Shown in pieces: positions 36,224-46,006 of a DNA stretch of 64,000 nt. A program made the position numbers and the translations under genes. Source of the stretch: Rhizobium sp. FKY42 (GTDB taxonomy: Bacteria > Pseudomonadota > Alphaproteobacteria > Rhizobiales > Rhizobiaceae); contig NZ_STGA01000044.1 in assembly GCF_005222835.1 (NCBI RefSeq), positions 1 to 64,000 of the forward strand, written 5' to 3'. Within the stretch, counting starts at the first letter, position 1, and the number at the start of each line of letters is the position of its first letter. The notes beneath the pieces were generated by a model. It ran no database searches. It was given only the letters and a program-made list of their open reading frames with translations, and had not been told where the DNA came from.

Positions 36224-36562
36224 AGCATCAAACCGCAGGCTTTCCGTTTTCCGCTGCGTGAGAGTAAAAGACGCACCCGCGCAAACTCTTGTCAAAGTTG
36301 CAAAATTAAACCCGAGTTTTGTCGCGACGTCCGCTCAACATTAGGCTTGCAGCATATTTTATTTCGTATCTTATAGAATAAAGGGAGAAGATTGGAGTAA
36401 TGCGTCTTTCTGATGCAATATATTCAATTTCTTTTAACTCGCCTCTCCTAAAGTCCTCGAATGAATTGCCGAAATGCTCCGATCTACAAGATGTTACCGG
36501 AGCAAGATGCTTGAATTTTCGGCAATCCCGAGTGTTCGCTGTCTTTGGAGAATTGGACCGGT
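36224..36562. other. AT-rich intergenic region upstream of the FIST operon
   Basis: A 339-bp gap with no supported gene. It is AT-rich from 36340 to 36450 and ends in a large nested inverted repeat (36465-36526) just before the FIST start. Confidence 0.5.
36465..36526. promoter_or_regulatory. nested inverted repeat upstream of FIST/GGDEF-EAL operon
   Basis: ATTGCCGAAA (36465-36474) pairs perfectly with TTTCGGCAAT (36517-36526). Inside it, GCTCCG (36476-36481) pairs with CGGAGC (36498-36503). The cruciform-like element ends 36 bp before the FIST ATG. It may be an operator or an RNA structure in the leader. Confidence 0.5.
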
Positions 36563-37729
36563 ATGTGGGTTGAGCGGTTGACATGGGCGGATGAAGGTCA
36601 CTCGAAGCATCTGACCGGTACCTTCAGCCGCAGTCCCCAGCTTGTTTTCTGCTTTGGTACTTTGGCAAGCCTGACAAGCGGCAGCCCTTACCTTTCCGCC
36701 ATCGCAGACCTCAAGAACAAATATCCGGATTGCCTCATCATGGGGTGCTCCACCGGAGCCTTTATCGACAAAACCGAACTCGGTGACGAAGGCATGTCAG
36801 CGATTATGGTTGGATTTGAGAAAACACGTCTGCGAGCAGCAAGCAGGCAAATCGACAGCTTTCCCGACAATCGCGAACTCGGTCTGGCTTTGGCGAACGA
36901 TCTTGCCGAGCCGGACCTTGCTGCCATCTTTGTTCTGGCCGATGGTTTGAACCTGCAAGGCTCTGCCCTTCTCAGGGGCATCAACGAAGTGTTTTCCGGC
37001 AAGGTTGTCGTGACCGGCGGGATGGCAGGAGATGGTGTCGATTTTGCCCAGACGCGCGTGCTTCTGGGCGATGACTCTGTAGAGAGGACCGTTGTCGCAA
37101 TCGGCTTCTATGGTCACAGTATCAGGGTTTCCAGCGGAAGCGCAGGCGGCTGGGCTGCCTTCGGACCAGAGCGTATCGTTACGCGCGGCGAAGATAATAC
37201 GCTGTTCACGCTCGATGGGGTTCCGGCACTGGATGTGTATGAGCGCTATCTTGGAGAGGAGGCAGCCATGTTGCCGGCATCGGCCTTGCTCTATCCTCTG
37301 ATGATCTGGGACCCAGCCAAGCCTGACAAGACGGTAATTCGAACCGTTCTGGGTATCAACAGGGAGGCGCGCACCATGACCTTTGCGGGCGACATGCCCA
37401 CAGGATGGCGCGCACGACTGATGCAGGGGCGCGCGCAAAGCCTGATTGATGGCGCAGCGGATGCGGCCTATGCTGCCATTGCAAACCCCGCTTCGGCGGA
37501 CACGGCGCATGCGAGCCGCCTTTGCCTGATGGTTTCCTGCATTGGCCGTCAGCTCGCTCTTGGTCAGCGCACATCAGAAGAAATTGCCAGTGTCGCAAAC
37601 GTGCTTGGTGAAGGTACAGTACTGGCAGGCTTCTATTCGAATGGCGAATTCTCCCCGCCGAAAAGCGGCGATGAATGCCATCTGCACAATCAGACCGTGA
37701 CACTAACCCTGTTGTCTGAAACGGCATGA
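36563..37729 (+). CDS. FIST sensor domain protein
   Basis: A 388-residue protein with FIST_N (about 20-200) and FIST_C (about 215-350) domains, thought to sense small ligands such as amino acids. Typical elements are LIMGCSTGAFI and the C-terminal SCIGRQLALGQRTSEE. No membrane segment. The ATG at 36563 has GGAG 12 bases upstream; a TTG at 36545 is an alternative. The stop overlaps the GGDEF-EAL start by 4 bp (ATGA), so FIST probably feeds a signal into cyclic-di-GMP turnover by that partner. Confidence 0.88.
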   Translation: MWVERLTWADEGHSKHLTGTFSRSPQLVFCFGTLASLTSGSPYLSAIADLKNKYPDCLIMGCSTGAFIDKTELGDEGMSAIMVGFEKTRLRAASRQIDSFPDNRELGLALANDLAEPDLAAIFVLADGLNLQGSALLRGINEVFSGKVVVTGGMAGDGVDFAQTRVLLGDDSVERTVVAIGFYGHSIRVSSGSAGGWAAFGPERIVTRGEDNTLFTLDGVPALDVYERYLGEEAAMLPASALLYPLMIWDPAKPDKTVIRTVLGINREARTMTFAGDMPTGWRARLMQGRAQSLIDGAADAAYAAIANPASADTAHASRLCLMVSCIGRQLALGQRTSEEIASVANVLGEGTVLAGFYSNGEFSPPKSGDECHLHNQTVTLTLLSETA

Positions 37730-39636
37730 CGGATCGACACCCTCTCCTTTTGAAACAGCTGGAGCGCGTTACAGCGGGTGACACCGTTGACCTGCCCCGT
37801 TTGCTCTCCCTGATCAGCGACGCCTATTTCGACCATGAACGGGAGCTGAAGCGCGCAGACCGCGCCCACAGGATCATGTCGGATGAGCTGGAGGAGGCCA
37901 ATCGCAGTCTTCGCGAAGCAATGTGCGAAGATGTCCAGAACAAGCGGTTCTCGCAGTCGCTAGACCATATGCCGCAAGGACTGGCGCTCTACGACAGAAG
38001 CGGCCTGCTGATCTACGCCAACAAACAGTTCATCGCGCACTATTGCCTGCCGAGCGATTTCAATCCTCTGGCGAAACCGCTCGATGAAATACTGCGTCGA
38101 AGCAAAGCCCTTTCCGGCGCGGGTGAGCAGGAACATGTGCGCCTGATACAGGAATGCCTTTCACTGCCAATCGTGCGGTCGTCGGTGATCGAGCAAAGAT
38201 GGCCGGACGGCCGCACGATAGCAATTTCTCGCGATCCCATAGAAGGCGGCGGTTATCTGGATACCCAAACAGATGTATCCGAGAGCCATCGCGCACGGCA
38301 GCAGATTGCGCACCTGGCAAATTATGATGTGTTGACCAACATCCCCAACCGGCGCCTTTTCCAGCAGCGGCTGGAGGAAAGTGCTGAGGCCGCGTCGGCA
38401 GGTGAACTGGTTGGTATTCTCTGCATTGATCTCGATCGCTTCAAAGCGGTCAACGATACGCTGGGCCACGCGGTGGGAGACGACCTCCTGTTGGCGGTTA
38501 CCAGGCGATTGCGCAACCGACTGCGAAAGACCGACATGATCGCGAGGTTGGGCGGTGATGAATTCGCAGTCATTCTTCGCGATCTGCAAAGCAAGGATCA
38601 GGCATCAAAACTTGCAAGTCGTCTGATCACCAGTCTGTCCAGTCCCTTCAGCATCAAGGGATACCGGATCAGCATTGGTGCCAGCATTGGCATCGATTTC
38701 CTTGAAGAAGGGAGATCCTCAGCAGAGGCCGCTCTTCGTAATGCTGATCTTGCGCTTTATGAATCGAAGAACAACGGACGCAATTCTCACCACCTTTTTC
38801 AGCCAAACATGCATGACCGGCTGACAGAAAAACACCGCCTTGAGCAGGAGCTTCGGGAAGCTCTGGTGAAGGATGAATTTACTGTCCATTACCAGCCTCA
38901 ATTCGATGCAAAGACAGGTCGGTTGAAAGGGTTCGAGGCCCTTGTTCGCTGGCACTCGCGGACAGGAAAGCTGATACCACCGGATGTCTTCATTCCACTG
39001 AGCGAAGAGATTGGCCTGATCAACGAACTCGGAGAATGGGTCATGCGCCGCGCCTGCCAGGATGCAGCCCAATGGCCTGAACCGGTTACCATCGCGGTCA
39101 ACGTATCTCCGGTACAATTTCACGGAGGTCGCCTCACCCAGATCGTACGCGACATTCTGAAGGAAACGGGCCTCGATCCTTGCAGACTGGAGATCGAGGT
39201 TACCGAGAGCGTCACGATCGCTGATATTTCGAGTACGCGCCACGTTCTGGACGAACTGAGGGAGCTGGGTATCTCAATCTCGCTGGATGATTTCGGCACC
39301 GGCTATTCTTCTCTCAGCCAGCTGCGGAATTTTCCATTCAGCAAAATCAAGATCGACAGAGGTTTCATCAACGACCTTGGCAAGACGGATGACAGCCTTG
39401 CGATCATTCGTGCCGTTGCAAGCCTCTGCGGGGCGCTTGGCCTTGTCTCTGTTGCCGAAGGCGTGGAAACCGATGAGCAATTGCAGATCCTGAAGGATGA
39501 GCATTGCGACATCATTCAGGGATACCTCACCGGCAGACCCATGAATCTCGAGGCAACGCTTGCTCTTCTGGCCGATCACTTTTCAGAGCAGAACGAGGGC
39601 CCCCGCGCCAAGGGCCAGGCTCAGCACGCGCGGTAA
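37726..39636 (+). CDS. PAS-GGDEF-EAL cyclic-di-GMP enzyme coupled to FIST
   Basis: A 636-residue cytoplasmic protein: an N-terminal coiled region (35-70), a PAS domain (75-190), GGDEF (about 195-360) and EAL (about 370-625). The GGDEF motif at 276-280 is intact, with an inhibitory I-site RKTD at 267-270. The EAL domain keeps EALVRW, EVTES, DDFGTGYSS and KIDRGF. Both synthesis and breakdown of cyclic-di-GMP are therefore possible. With no membrane segment of its own, sensing likely comes from PAS and the coupled FIST protein. Confidence 0.92.
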   Translation: MTDRHPLLLKQLERVTAGDTVDLPRLLSLISDAYFDHERELKRADRAHRIMSDELEEANRSLREAMCEDVQNKRFSQSLDHMPQGLALYDRSGLLIYANKQFIAHYCLPSDFNPLAKPLDEILRRSKALSGAGEQEHVRLIQECLSLPIVRSSVIEQRWPDGRTIAISRDPIEGGGYLDTQTDVSESHRARQQIAHLANYDVLTNIPNRRLFQQRLEESAEAASAGELVGILCIDLDRFKAVNDTLGHAVGDDLLLAVTRRLRNRLRKTDMIARLGGDEFAVILRDLQSKDQASKLASRLITSLSSPFSIKGYRISIGASIGIDFLEEGRSSAEAALRNADLALYESKNNGRNSHHLFQPNMHDRLTEKHRLEQELREALVKDEFTVHYQPQFDAKTGRLKGFEALVRWHSRTGKLIPPDVFIPLSEEIGLINELGEWVMRRACQDAAQWPEPVTIAVNVSPVQFHGGRLTQIVRDILKETGLDPCRLEIEVTESVTIADISSTRHVLDELRELGISISLDDFGTGYSSLSQLRNFPFSKIKIDRGFINDLGKTDDSLAIIRAVASLCGALGLVSVAEGVETDEQLQILKDEHCDIIQGYLTGRPMNLEATLALLADHFSEQNEGPRAKGQAQHAR

Positions 39637-39696
39637 AAAAGACGGGCATGTCAAGAGTGATGCAGTATCAGCATAGCTGCCCTGCACAGAAAAGCA

Positions 39697-39724
39697 TTGC
39701 TCCCTGCTCAAGAAAGCATCATAT
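39697..39724 (+). promoter_or_regulatory. promoter of first AbcR-like sRNA
   Basis: TTGCTC (39697-39702) and TCATAT (39719-39724) are 16 bases apart, placing the start near 39730. The second sRNA has a matching pair at the same distance, which supports both. Confidence 0.5.
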
Positions 39725-39729
39725 CGCAC

Positions 39730-39848
39730 ACAGCTGATGCACATGGCGGCTTTCCTCCCAGTTCCGCCGCAGCAGCTGTTCCCCTCTGGAGGTTTATTGA
39801 CCTTCACACTTACAAGGGCCCTGGAGCGATCCGGCGGCCCTCTTTTTT
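39730..39848 (+). ncRNA. tandem trans-acting sRNA 1 (AbcR-like, alpha-r15 family)
   Basis: About 119 nt. A first hairpin GGCGG...CCGCC has a pyrimidine loop containing CTCCCA. Next come the unpaired TGTTCCCCTCT and a second hairpin GGAGGT/ACCTTC. The 3' end is a Rho-independent terminator (GGGCC...GGCCC then seven T, ending 39848). The exposed anti-Shine-Dalgarno CUCC motif and tandem arrangement match AbcR1/AbcR2, Hfq-dependent repressors of ABC transporter mRNAs in Agrobacterium and Sinorhizobium. Exact family assignment needs a covariance model. Confidence 0.7.
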
Positions 39849-39903
39849 TAAGCTTCCATTGCCCTTGTTGAACAAAATTCTTGCCTCAGACGATCACGGC
39901 CCC

Positions 39904-39931
39904 TTGCTGTGGACGAGTGCAGCTTCCATAT
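39904..39931 (+). promoter_or_regulatory. promoter of second AbcR-like sRNA
   Basis: CTTGCT (39904-39909) and CCATAT (39926-39931) are separated by 16 bases, with the expected start at about 39937. Confidence 0.5.
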
Positions 39932-39936
39932 TCTGA

Positions 39937-40040
39937 ACAGCTGTCCCGGCGGCCTCCTGTCGCCCCTCAGCTGTTCCCCTCTGGAGGTTTGGTAAACCTT
40001 CATCCTCACGGGCCCGAAGAAATTCGAGGCCCTTTTTTTT
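39937..40040 (+). ncRNA. tandem trans-acting sRNA 2 (AbcR-like, alpha-r15 family)
   Basis: About 104 nt, with the same plan as the first copy. Hairpin GGCG...CGCC has loop GCCTCCTGT. The shared segment CAGCTGTTCCCCTCTGGAGG follows, then hairpin GGAGGTTT/AAACCTTC. The terminator is GGGCC...GGCCC with eight T. The bases between the conserved blocks have diverged while the stems are kept, as expected for paralogous structured RNAs. Confidence 0.7.
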
Positions 40041-40054
40041 GCCCAGTCGCCTTT

Positions 40055-40096
40055 AAATCGTAAAATAACGATCTATATATCGCTCAGAAACGATTT
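40055..40096. promoter_or_regulatory. probable ArsR operator with ATCGT/ACGAT half-sites
   Basis: AAATCGT (40055-40061) and ACGATTT (40090-40096) are inverted copies. An inner CGAT (40069-40072) and ATCG (40078-40081) flank TATATA. The cluster overlaps the likely promoter of the ArsR gene 29 bp downstream and fits autoregulation. Confidence 0.55.
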
Positions 40097-40124
40097 ATCC
40101 GGTCAGAGAACAGGAGGGCTAGGA

Positions 40125-40421
40125 ATGGACAAGACAGAAATTCTGAAAGCGCTCTCTCACCCTGCCCGTGTCGAGTTTCTGGAATGGATGCGCGAACCGG
40201 AGGCACATTTCTCCTCCCAGGCTCATCCCCTGGAGATGGGCATCTGCGCCAAACAGTTTGAAATGCGCTGCGGCTTGTCCCAATCCACCGTATCCGCCCA
40301 TCTGGCCACGCTTGAGAAGGTCGGCCTCGTGAAAACGAACAAGGTGGGCCAGTGGACCTTTTATCATCGTGATGAGGACAGAATTCGGTCCTTCATCGAT
40401 CACCTGAAGACCTCGCTCTGA
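40125..40421 (+). CDS. ArsR-family regulator of the OYE gene
   Basis: A 98-residue winged helix-turn-helix regulator. ILKALSHPARVEFLEWM is the ArsR N-terminal signature, and CGLSQSTVSAHLATLEKVGLV is the recognition region. Cys at about 43 and 50 could sense thiol-reactive compounds. AGGAGG precedes the start. It lies 34 bases ahead of an Old Yellow Enzyme gene, so it probably represses that reductase until an electrophile appears. Confidence 0.88.
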   Translation: MDKTEILKALSHPARVEFLEWMREPEAHFSSQAHPLEMGICAKQFEMRCGLSQSTVSAHLATLEKVGLVKTNKVGQWTFYHRDEDRIRSFIDHLKTSL

Positions 40422-40455
40422 GGCAACCTCCCCTTTTCAATCTATGAGGAATATC

Positions 40456-41577
40456 ATGCCTACACTGTTCGACAGCGTGAAGTTTGGCGATATCGAGCTT
40501 CGCAACCGCATCGTCATGGCGCCCCTGACTCGCAATCGCTCCCCGAAGGCGGTCCCGAACGACCTGAATGTCGTCTATTATGAGCAGCGCGCAACAGCCG
40601 GCCTCATCGTATCAGAAGGAACCGCCATCACGCATCAGGGCCAAGGTTACGCCGATGTCCCCGGGCTCTACAAGCCGGAAGCCCTGGCTGGCTGGAAAAA
40701 GGTCACTGACGCCGTCCACTCGCGTGGCGGCAAGATCGCTGCACAACTCTGGCATGTCGGTCGTATTTCCCACGTGTCTCTGCAGCCAAACGGTGCGGCG
40801 CCCGTCGCTCCCTCTGCGATCCCTGCGAAGTCGAAAACCTATATTCTGAACGAAGACGGCACAGGCGCCTTTGCCGAAACCTCGCAACCCCGTGCGCTGG
40901 AACTTTCCGAGCTGCCGGGTATCGTGGATGATTTCCGCAAGGCGGCCCGCAATGCCGTCGACGCCGGTTTCGATGGTGTCGAAATTCACGCGGCCAATGG
41001 CTACCTGCTCGATCAGTTCATGAAGGATGGCGCCAACCATCGGACCGATGCCTATGGCGGCTCCATCGAGAACCGTATCCGGCTGACCCTTGAGGTGGTC
41101 GATGCCGTGGCGTCGGAGATTGGCGCGGGCAAGACCGGCATTCGCCTGTCTCCGACAACGCCCGCCAACGACATCAGCGACAGTGATCCGCAGGCCGTGT
41201 TCAATGCCGTCGTCAAGGAACTGGCCAAGCACGATCTGTCGTTTATCCATGTGATTGAAGGCGCAACAGGCGGCCCGCGTGACCACCAGTACGCAGGCAC
41301 ATCGTTCGACTACGCCGCCTTCAAGGCAGCCTATATCGAAGCCGGCGGCAAGGGTGCCTGGATGGTCAACAATGGCTATGACGCAGAGACTGCCGCCAAG
41401 GCAATCGAGACCGGCCATGCGGATCTGGTCTCCTTCGGCAAGCCATTCATCGCCAACCCAGATCTCGTCCGCCGCATCAAAGATGGCGCTGCCTGGAACG
41501 ACGTGAACCCGCAGACGCTCTATGGCGGGGGTGCCGAGGGCTATACCGACTACCCGACACTGGAAGCAGCCGAGTAA
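40456..41577 (+). CDS. Old Yellow Enzyme-family alkene reductase
   Basis: A 373-residue FMN oxidoreductase with a TIM barrel, NemA/N-ethylmaleimide-reductase-like. Motifs are MAPLTRNRS, AAQLWHVGRIS, the substrate pair in GVEIHAANGYLLDQF and YGGSIENR. It reduces activated C=C bonds with NAD(P)H. The ATG at 40456 is chosen for its GAGGAA site. Control by the upstream ArsR protein is likely. Confidence 0.93.
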   Translation: MPTLFDSVKFGDIELRNRIVMAPLTRNRSPKAVPNDLNVVYYEQRATAGLIVSEGTAITHQGQGYADVPGLYKPEALAGWKKVTDAVHSRGGKIAAQLWHVGRISHVSLQPNGAAPVAPSAIPAKSKTYILNEDGTGAFAETSQPRALELSELPGIVDDFRKAARNAVDAGFDGVEIHAANGYLLDQFMKDGANHRTDAYGGSIENRIRLTLEVVDAVASEIGAGKTGIRLSPTTPANDISDSDPQAVFNAVVKELAKHDLSFIHVIEGATGGPRDHQYAGTSFDYAAFKAAYIEAGGKGAWMVNNGYDAETAAKAIETGHADLVSFGKPFIANPDLVRRIKDGAAWNDVNPQTLYGGGAEGYTDYPTLEAAE

Positions 41578-41589
41578 GGCGCTTTAGGA

Positions 41590-41609
41590 AGGCCCGCTCC
41601 GGCGGGCCT
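41590..41609. terminator. hairpin between convergent OYE and DUF2188 genes
   Basis: AGGCCCGC and GCGGGCCT form an 8-bp stem with a 4-base loop between two converging genes. There is no strong T-run, so terminator activity is tentative. Confidence 0.5.
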
Positions 41610-41626
41610 CACCGACCCCCAAAGCA

Positions 41627-41890
41627 TCACCGCATCGGGCGGCCTTCGCCGATGTCTTCCACCTCGGCCTCGGGCCTGTCTCCGCCATCACTATGCTCGA
41701 CATGCCAGATGCCCTTGGCATCCTGCCAGCTGATCTCCTCTGAATCCCCACCGACCTGCTGCTCCGCGGCGACGATCTTGGCCGCCTGTAGGGCATCGGA
41801 ATGCGTGGCAAAGGTCTCGGAATAGACGTCACCTTGGCGATAGGCCCAGCCACCGTCATGCTGCACCACCTGATAGACGACTTTGGTCAT
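41627..41890 (-). CDS. DUF2188 protein
   Basis: An 87-residue protein of the DUF2188 type. It has the pattern VVQHDGGWAYRQGDVYSETFATHSDALQAA, then an acidic tail (WHVEHSDGGDRPEAEVEDIG). The fold is a small beta-rich unit that may bind nucleic acid or act in stress response; the function is unknown. The ATG at 41890 has AGGAGG five bases upstream. Confidence 0.8.
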   Translation of the reverse strand: MTKVVYQVVQHDGGWAYRQGDVYSETFATHSDALQAAKIVAAEQQVGGDSEEISWQDAKGIWHVEHSDGGDRPEAEVEDIGEGRPMR

Positions 41891-42084
41891 GGTTTCCTCC
41901 TGATCGAGTTCGTTTTGGGTTGCACCTGCCGGAAATCGAAAAGCAGCACTTCCGGTTCCGGAAGAATGCGACAGGCAGAAATTCAATACCCTAGGAGCAG
42001 GCTGAATAGACGCTAACCTGCTCGCTTGATGGTTATGCGCACTGCCATAGATATTGCTCCCATCACACCGGAGCACATCTCAGC

Positions 42085-42523
42085 ATGCCATCTCTTCTCA
42101 GCCGCGAAAAGTTTCTTGTTCTGGCAACACTGGTCGCAGTGTCAGGCTTCTTTGCGGAGCACACTATTCTGGAGATGGGCAAGCTGGCGGCCATCATCGC
42201 CGCGATTGCAATGATCGGCGGCACCCGAAATTCTCACAGCGCTTCGAGCAGCGCTCAGAAACCGCATGCAGGCCACCGTCAACATTGCCATGGGCGCGTC
42301 GCTCTCAACGGTGCTCCTGACGGCGCCAGTGATGGAGGGCATTGCCCTCTACAGTGGTCAGCCCTTCGTGATGGCGATGACGCCCGTTCAGACGGTGATG
42401 GTCACCATCACGCTGATTGCCGCAGCGATCAACCTCAATGACGGCGAGACAAACGCCATCGAAGGCATGACGCATTTCGTTCTTTTTGCCACTTGCGTCA
42501 TGCTGACAGTCCTGGGACTTTGA
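42085..42523 (+). pseudogene. chaA: ChaA-type calcium/proton antiporter, internally deleted and frameshifted
   Basis: From 42085 the frame reads the N-terminus of a ChaA antiporter (MPSLLSREKFLVLATLVAV... to about residue 45). The continuation is then in another frame: APEILTALRAALRNRMQATVN starting near 42223, through to the normal C-terminal membrane segments and the stop at 42523. Intact ChaA is about 350-370 residues; roughly the middle 220 are missing and the frame shifts at the joint. GGAG precedes the old start. Confidence 0.8.
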
Positions 42524-42709
42524 GAATGATTTGAGCATGTTACCGGCAGGCGTGGATTCTGGCCCGGAACAACCTGAATCAGAACATGAAGAAATGTTTT
42601 CGATAAAACAAACTTGAACGCTTCGTGTAGAGCAAAAGGCGACACCTGACCCTAGATCAGATCAAACGTCGCGGAAGCGGCAGTCCATTGATTGATTTGG
42701 GAGAACATG

Positions 42710-43942
42710 ATGAACCGCTTCAAAGTCCTGGCCGCAGCGACCTTCCTCGGCATGACAGCAGTCGCGCCGATGTCCGTGCAGGCGCAGACCGCAACCGCGA
42801 AACCCGCAGAGACCAAGCCCGCCAATGCGCCAGACCAGAAGCCAGCCTTCGCCGGTCAGACGCGCGCACCGCAGCCAGCACAGATGGTGAAGGTCAAAAA
42901 AGAAGTGGTGGCGCAAGGCCTCCCACATCTCTGGGCCATGGAGTTTCTGCCTGACGGCCGGATGCTGGTAACCGCGAAACAGGGCAAGATGCATATCATC
43001 TCGAAGGACGGGAAGCCCGGCCCTGCCATTGACGGCGTCCCGAAAGTTCTGGCAAGCGGTCAGGGTGGCTTGCTGGACGTAGCACTTGCGCCAGATTTTG
43101 CCTCATCCGGCATAATCTTCTTCTCGTTCTCCGAAGAGCGGGAAGATGGCAATGGCACCTCCGTCGCCTCCGCCAAACTCGTTCCCGACGCAAATGGCGG
43201 CGCGAAGCTGGAAAACGTGAAGGTCATTTTCCGCCAGACGCCAAGTTATGACGGCAACAAGCATTTCGGCTCTCGCCTCGCATTCGGGGCTAAAAACGAA
43301 CTCTACGTGACGGTCGGCGAGCGTTCGGACCCGGAACCCCGCGTCCAGGCGCAGGATCTTTCAAGCGGTCTTGGCAAGATCTTCCGCATCACGACGGATG
43401 GCAAACCATTCGCTGGCAATCCGTTCGCGAACCAGAAGGACGCACTCCCGGAAATCTGGTCACTGGGCCATCGTAACTTGCAATCCGCAACAATCGACGA
43501 CAAGGGCCGCCTATGGACAGTGGAGCACGGCCCGCGCGGCGGGGATGAGTTGAACCGGCCCGTAGCTGGCAAGAACTATGGCTGGCCGGAAGTAACCTAT
43601 GGTGTGGAATACAGTGGTAGACCAGTCGGTGAAGGCATCACTCAAACATCAAAGACCGAGCAGCCGGTTTACTACTGGGATCCGGTCATCGCGCCTTCAG
43701 GCATGGCTTTCTACAATGGCAATGCCATTCCTGAATGGAAAGGCGCCTTCCTCGTTGGCGGCCTTGTCAGCCAGGGTGTTGTTGTCCTGCACATGGAAGG
43801 CGACAAGGTGAAATCCGAAGAGCGCGTGCCGCTGGACGCGCGCATCCGCGATGTCAAGGTCGGTCCCGATGGCGCGGTCTATGCCGTCACCGAGCAGCGC
43901 GGCGGTGGAGCTTCAACCATCATCAAACTGACGAAGGCTTGA
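42710..43942 (+). CDS. PQQ-dependent aldose sugar dehydrogenase-like protein (YliI family)
   Basis: A 410-residue periplasmic protein with a signal peptide (about 1-26, ending VQAQ). A Pro/Ala/Lys-rich linker precedes the six-bladed propeller of the GSDH family. Conserved pieces are HLWAMEFLPDGRMLVT, GGLLDVALAPDF, GHRNLQSATID and EHGPRGGDELN. These enzymes oxidise aldoses using PQQ. ATGs occur at 42707 and 42710; the second is better spaced from GGAG. Confidence 0.9.
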   Translation: MNRFKVLAAATFLGMTAVAPMSVQAQTATAKPAETKPANAPDQKPAFAGQTRAPQPAQMVKVKKEVVAQGLPHLWAMEFLPDGRMLVTAKQGKMHIISKDGKPGPAIDGVPKVLASGQGGLLDVALAPDFASSGIIFFSFSEEREDGNGTSVASAKLVPDANGGAKLENVKVIFRQTPSYDGNKHFGSRLAFGAKNELYVTVGERSDPEPRVQAQDLSSGLGKIFRITTDGKPFAGNPFANQKDALPEIWSLGHRNLQSATIDDKGRLWTVEHGPRGGDELNRPVAGKNYGWPEVTYGVEYSGRPVGEGITQTSKTEQPVYYWDPVIAPSGMAFYNGNAIPEWKGAFLVGGLVSQGVVVLHMEGDKVKSEERVPLDARIRDVKVGPDGAVYAVTEQRGGGASTIIKLTKA

Positions 43943-43953
43943 CCCATACAATA

Positions 43954-43984
43954 AAGGGCTCGTCGCACTGACGAGCCCTTGATT
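43954..43984. terminator. bidirectional terminator between sugar dehydrogenase and aatA
   Basis: AAGGGCTCGTC and GACGAGCCCTT form an 11-bp stem with a 5-base loop between the two converging genes. T-rich ends on both strands support two-way use. Confidence 0.8.
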
Positions 43985-44003
43985 TCAAGGCAACACGCAA
44001 GGC

Positions 44004-45518
<1,515 letters not shown>

Positions 45519-45854
45519 ATGTTTCTGGATGATGAGGAAGCGACGGTTCGCATTCGTATCCGGCAAAGCTTCTCGACGCTTTGGGTTGCCGCAACAGCGC
45601 TTCTTGCCTGCGTGGTGATGATGCTGGCCATGATCGGCAATGCCCGCGCCGCGGACATGCGAAGCATAAGCGAGATCGTCACCCCACAACTACTACTGGG
45701 TAATACCGCTGGCTTTGATACGCGTGCGATTTTTTCGGCCCTGATTGTGGTATTCTCTGTCGCTGCGGCGGGACTGTGGCTCCGGATCTTTCGGATGCCT
45801 GTCCCCGGCACATCTCTGGATCGGTTCGACGATCAGACCAGCAAGTCACGATAG
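45519..45854 (+). CDS. small membrane protein (111 aa)
   Basis: A 111-residue protein with two predicted membrane segments (about 20-43 and 70-92). The first ends in NARAADM, which also looks like a signal-peptide cleavage site. No family recognised. The ATG at 45519 follows AAGGGAAGAG at good spacing. It is isolated between aatA and an EamA transporter. Confidence 0.6.
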   Translation: MFLDDEEATVRIRIRQSFSTLWVAATALLACVVMMLAMIGNARAADMRSISEIVTPQLLLGNTAGFDTRAIFSALIVVFSVAAAGLWLRIFRMPVPGTSLDRFDDQTSKSR

Positions 45855-46006
45855 CCCGCCCTCTCTCGCTTGAACCTTATCCGCACTCCTGCTAAAGCCC
45901 GGCACAACACAGGGCGCGCCGCAGACAGACGAAGCGGCATCCATATTCCCGGTCTTATCTGATCGGTGAATGTTCCGGCGCCTGACCTCCAGGTATCAGG
46001 CCCGCA

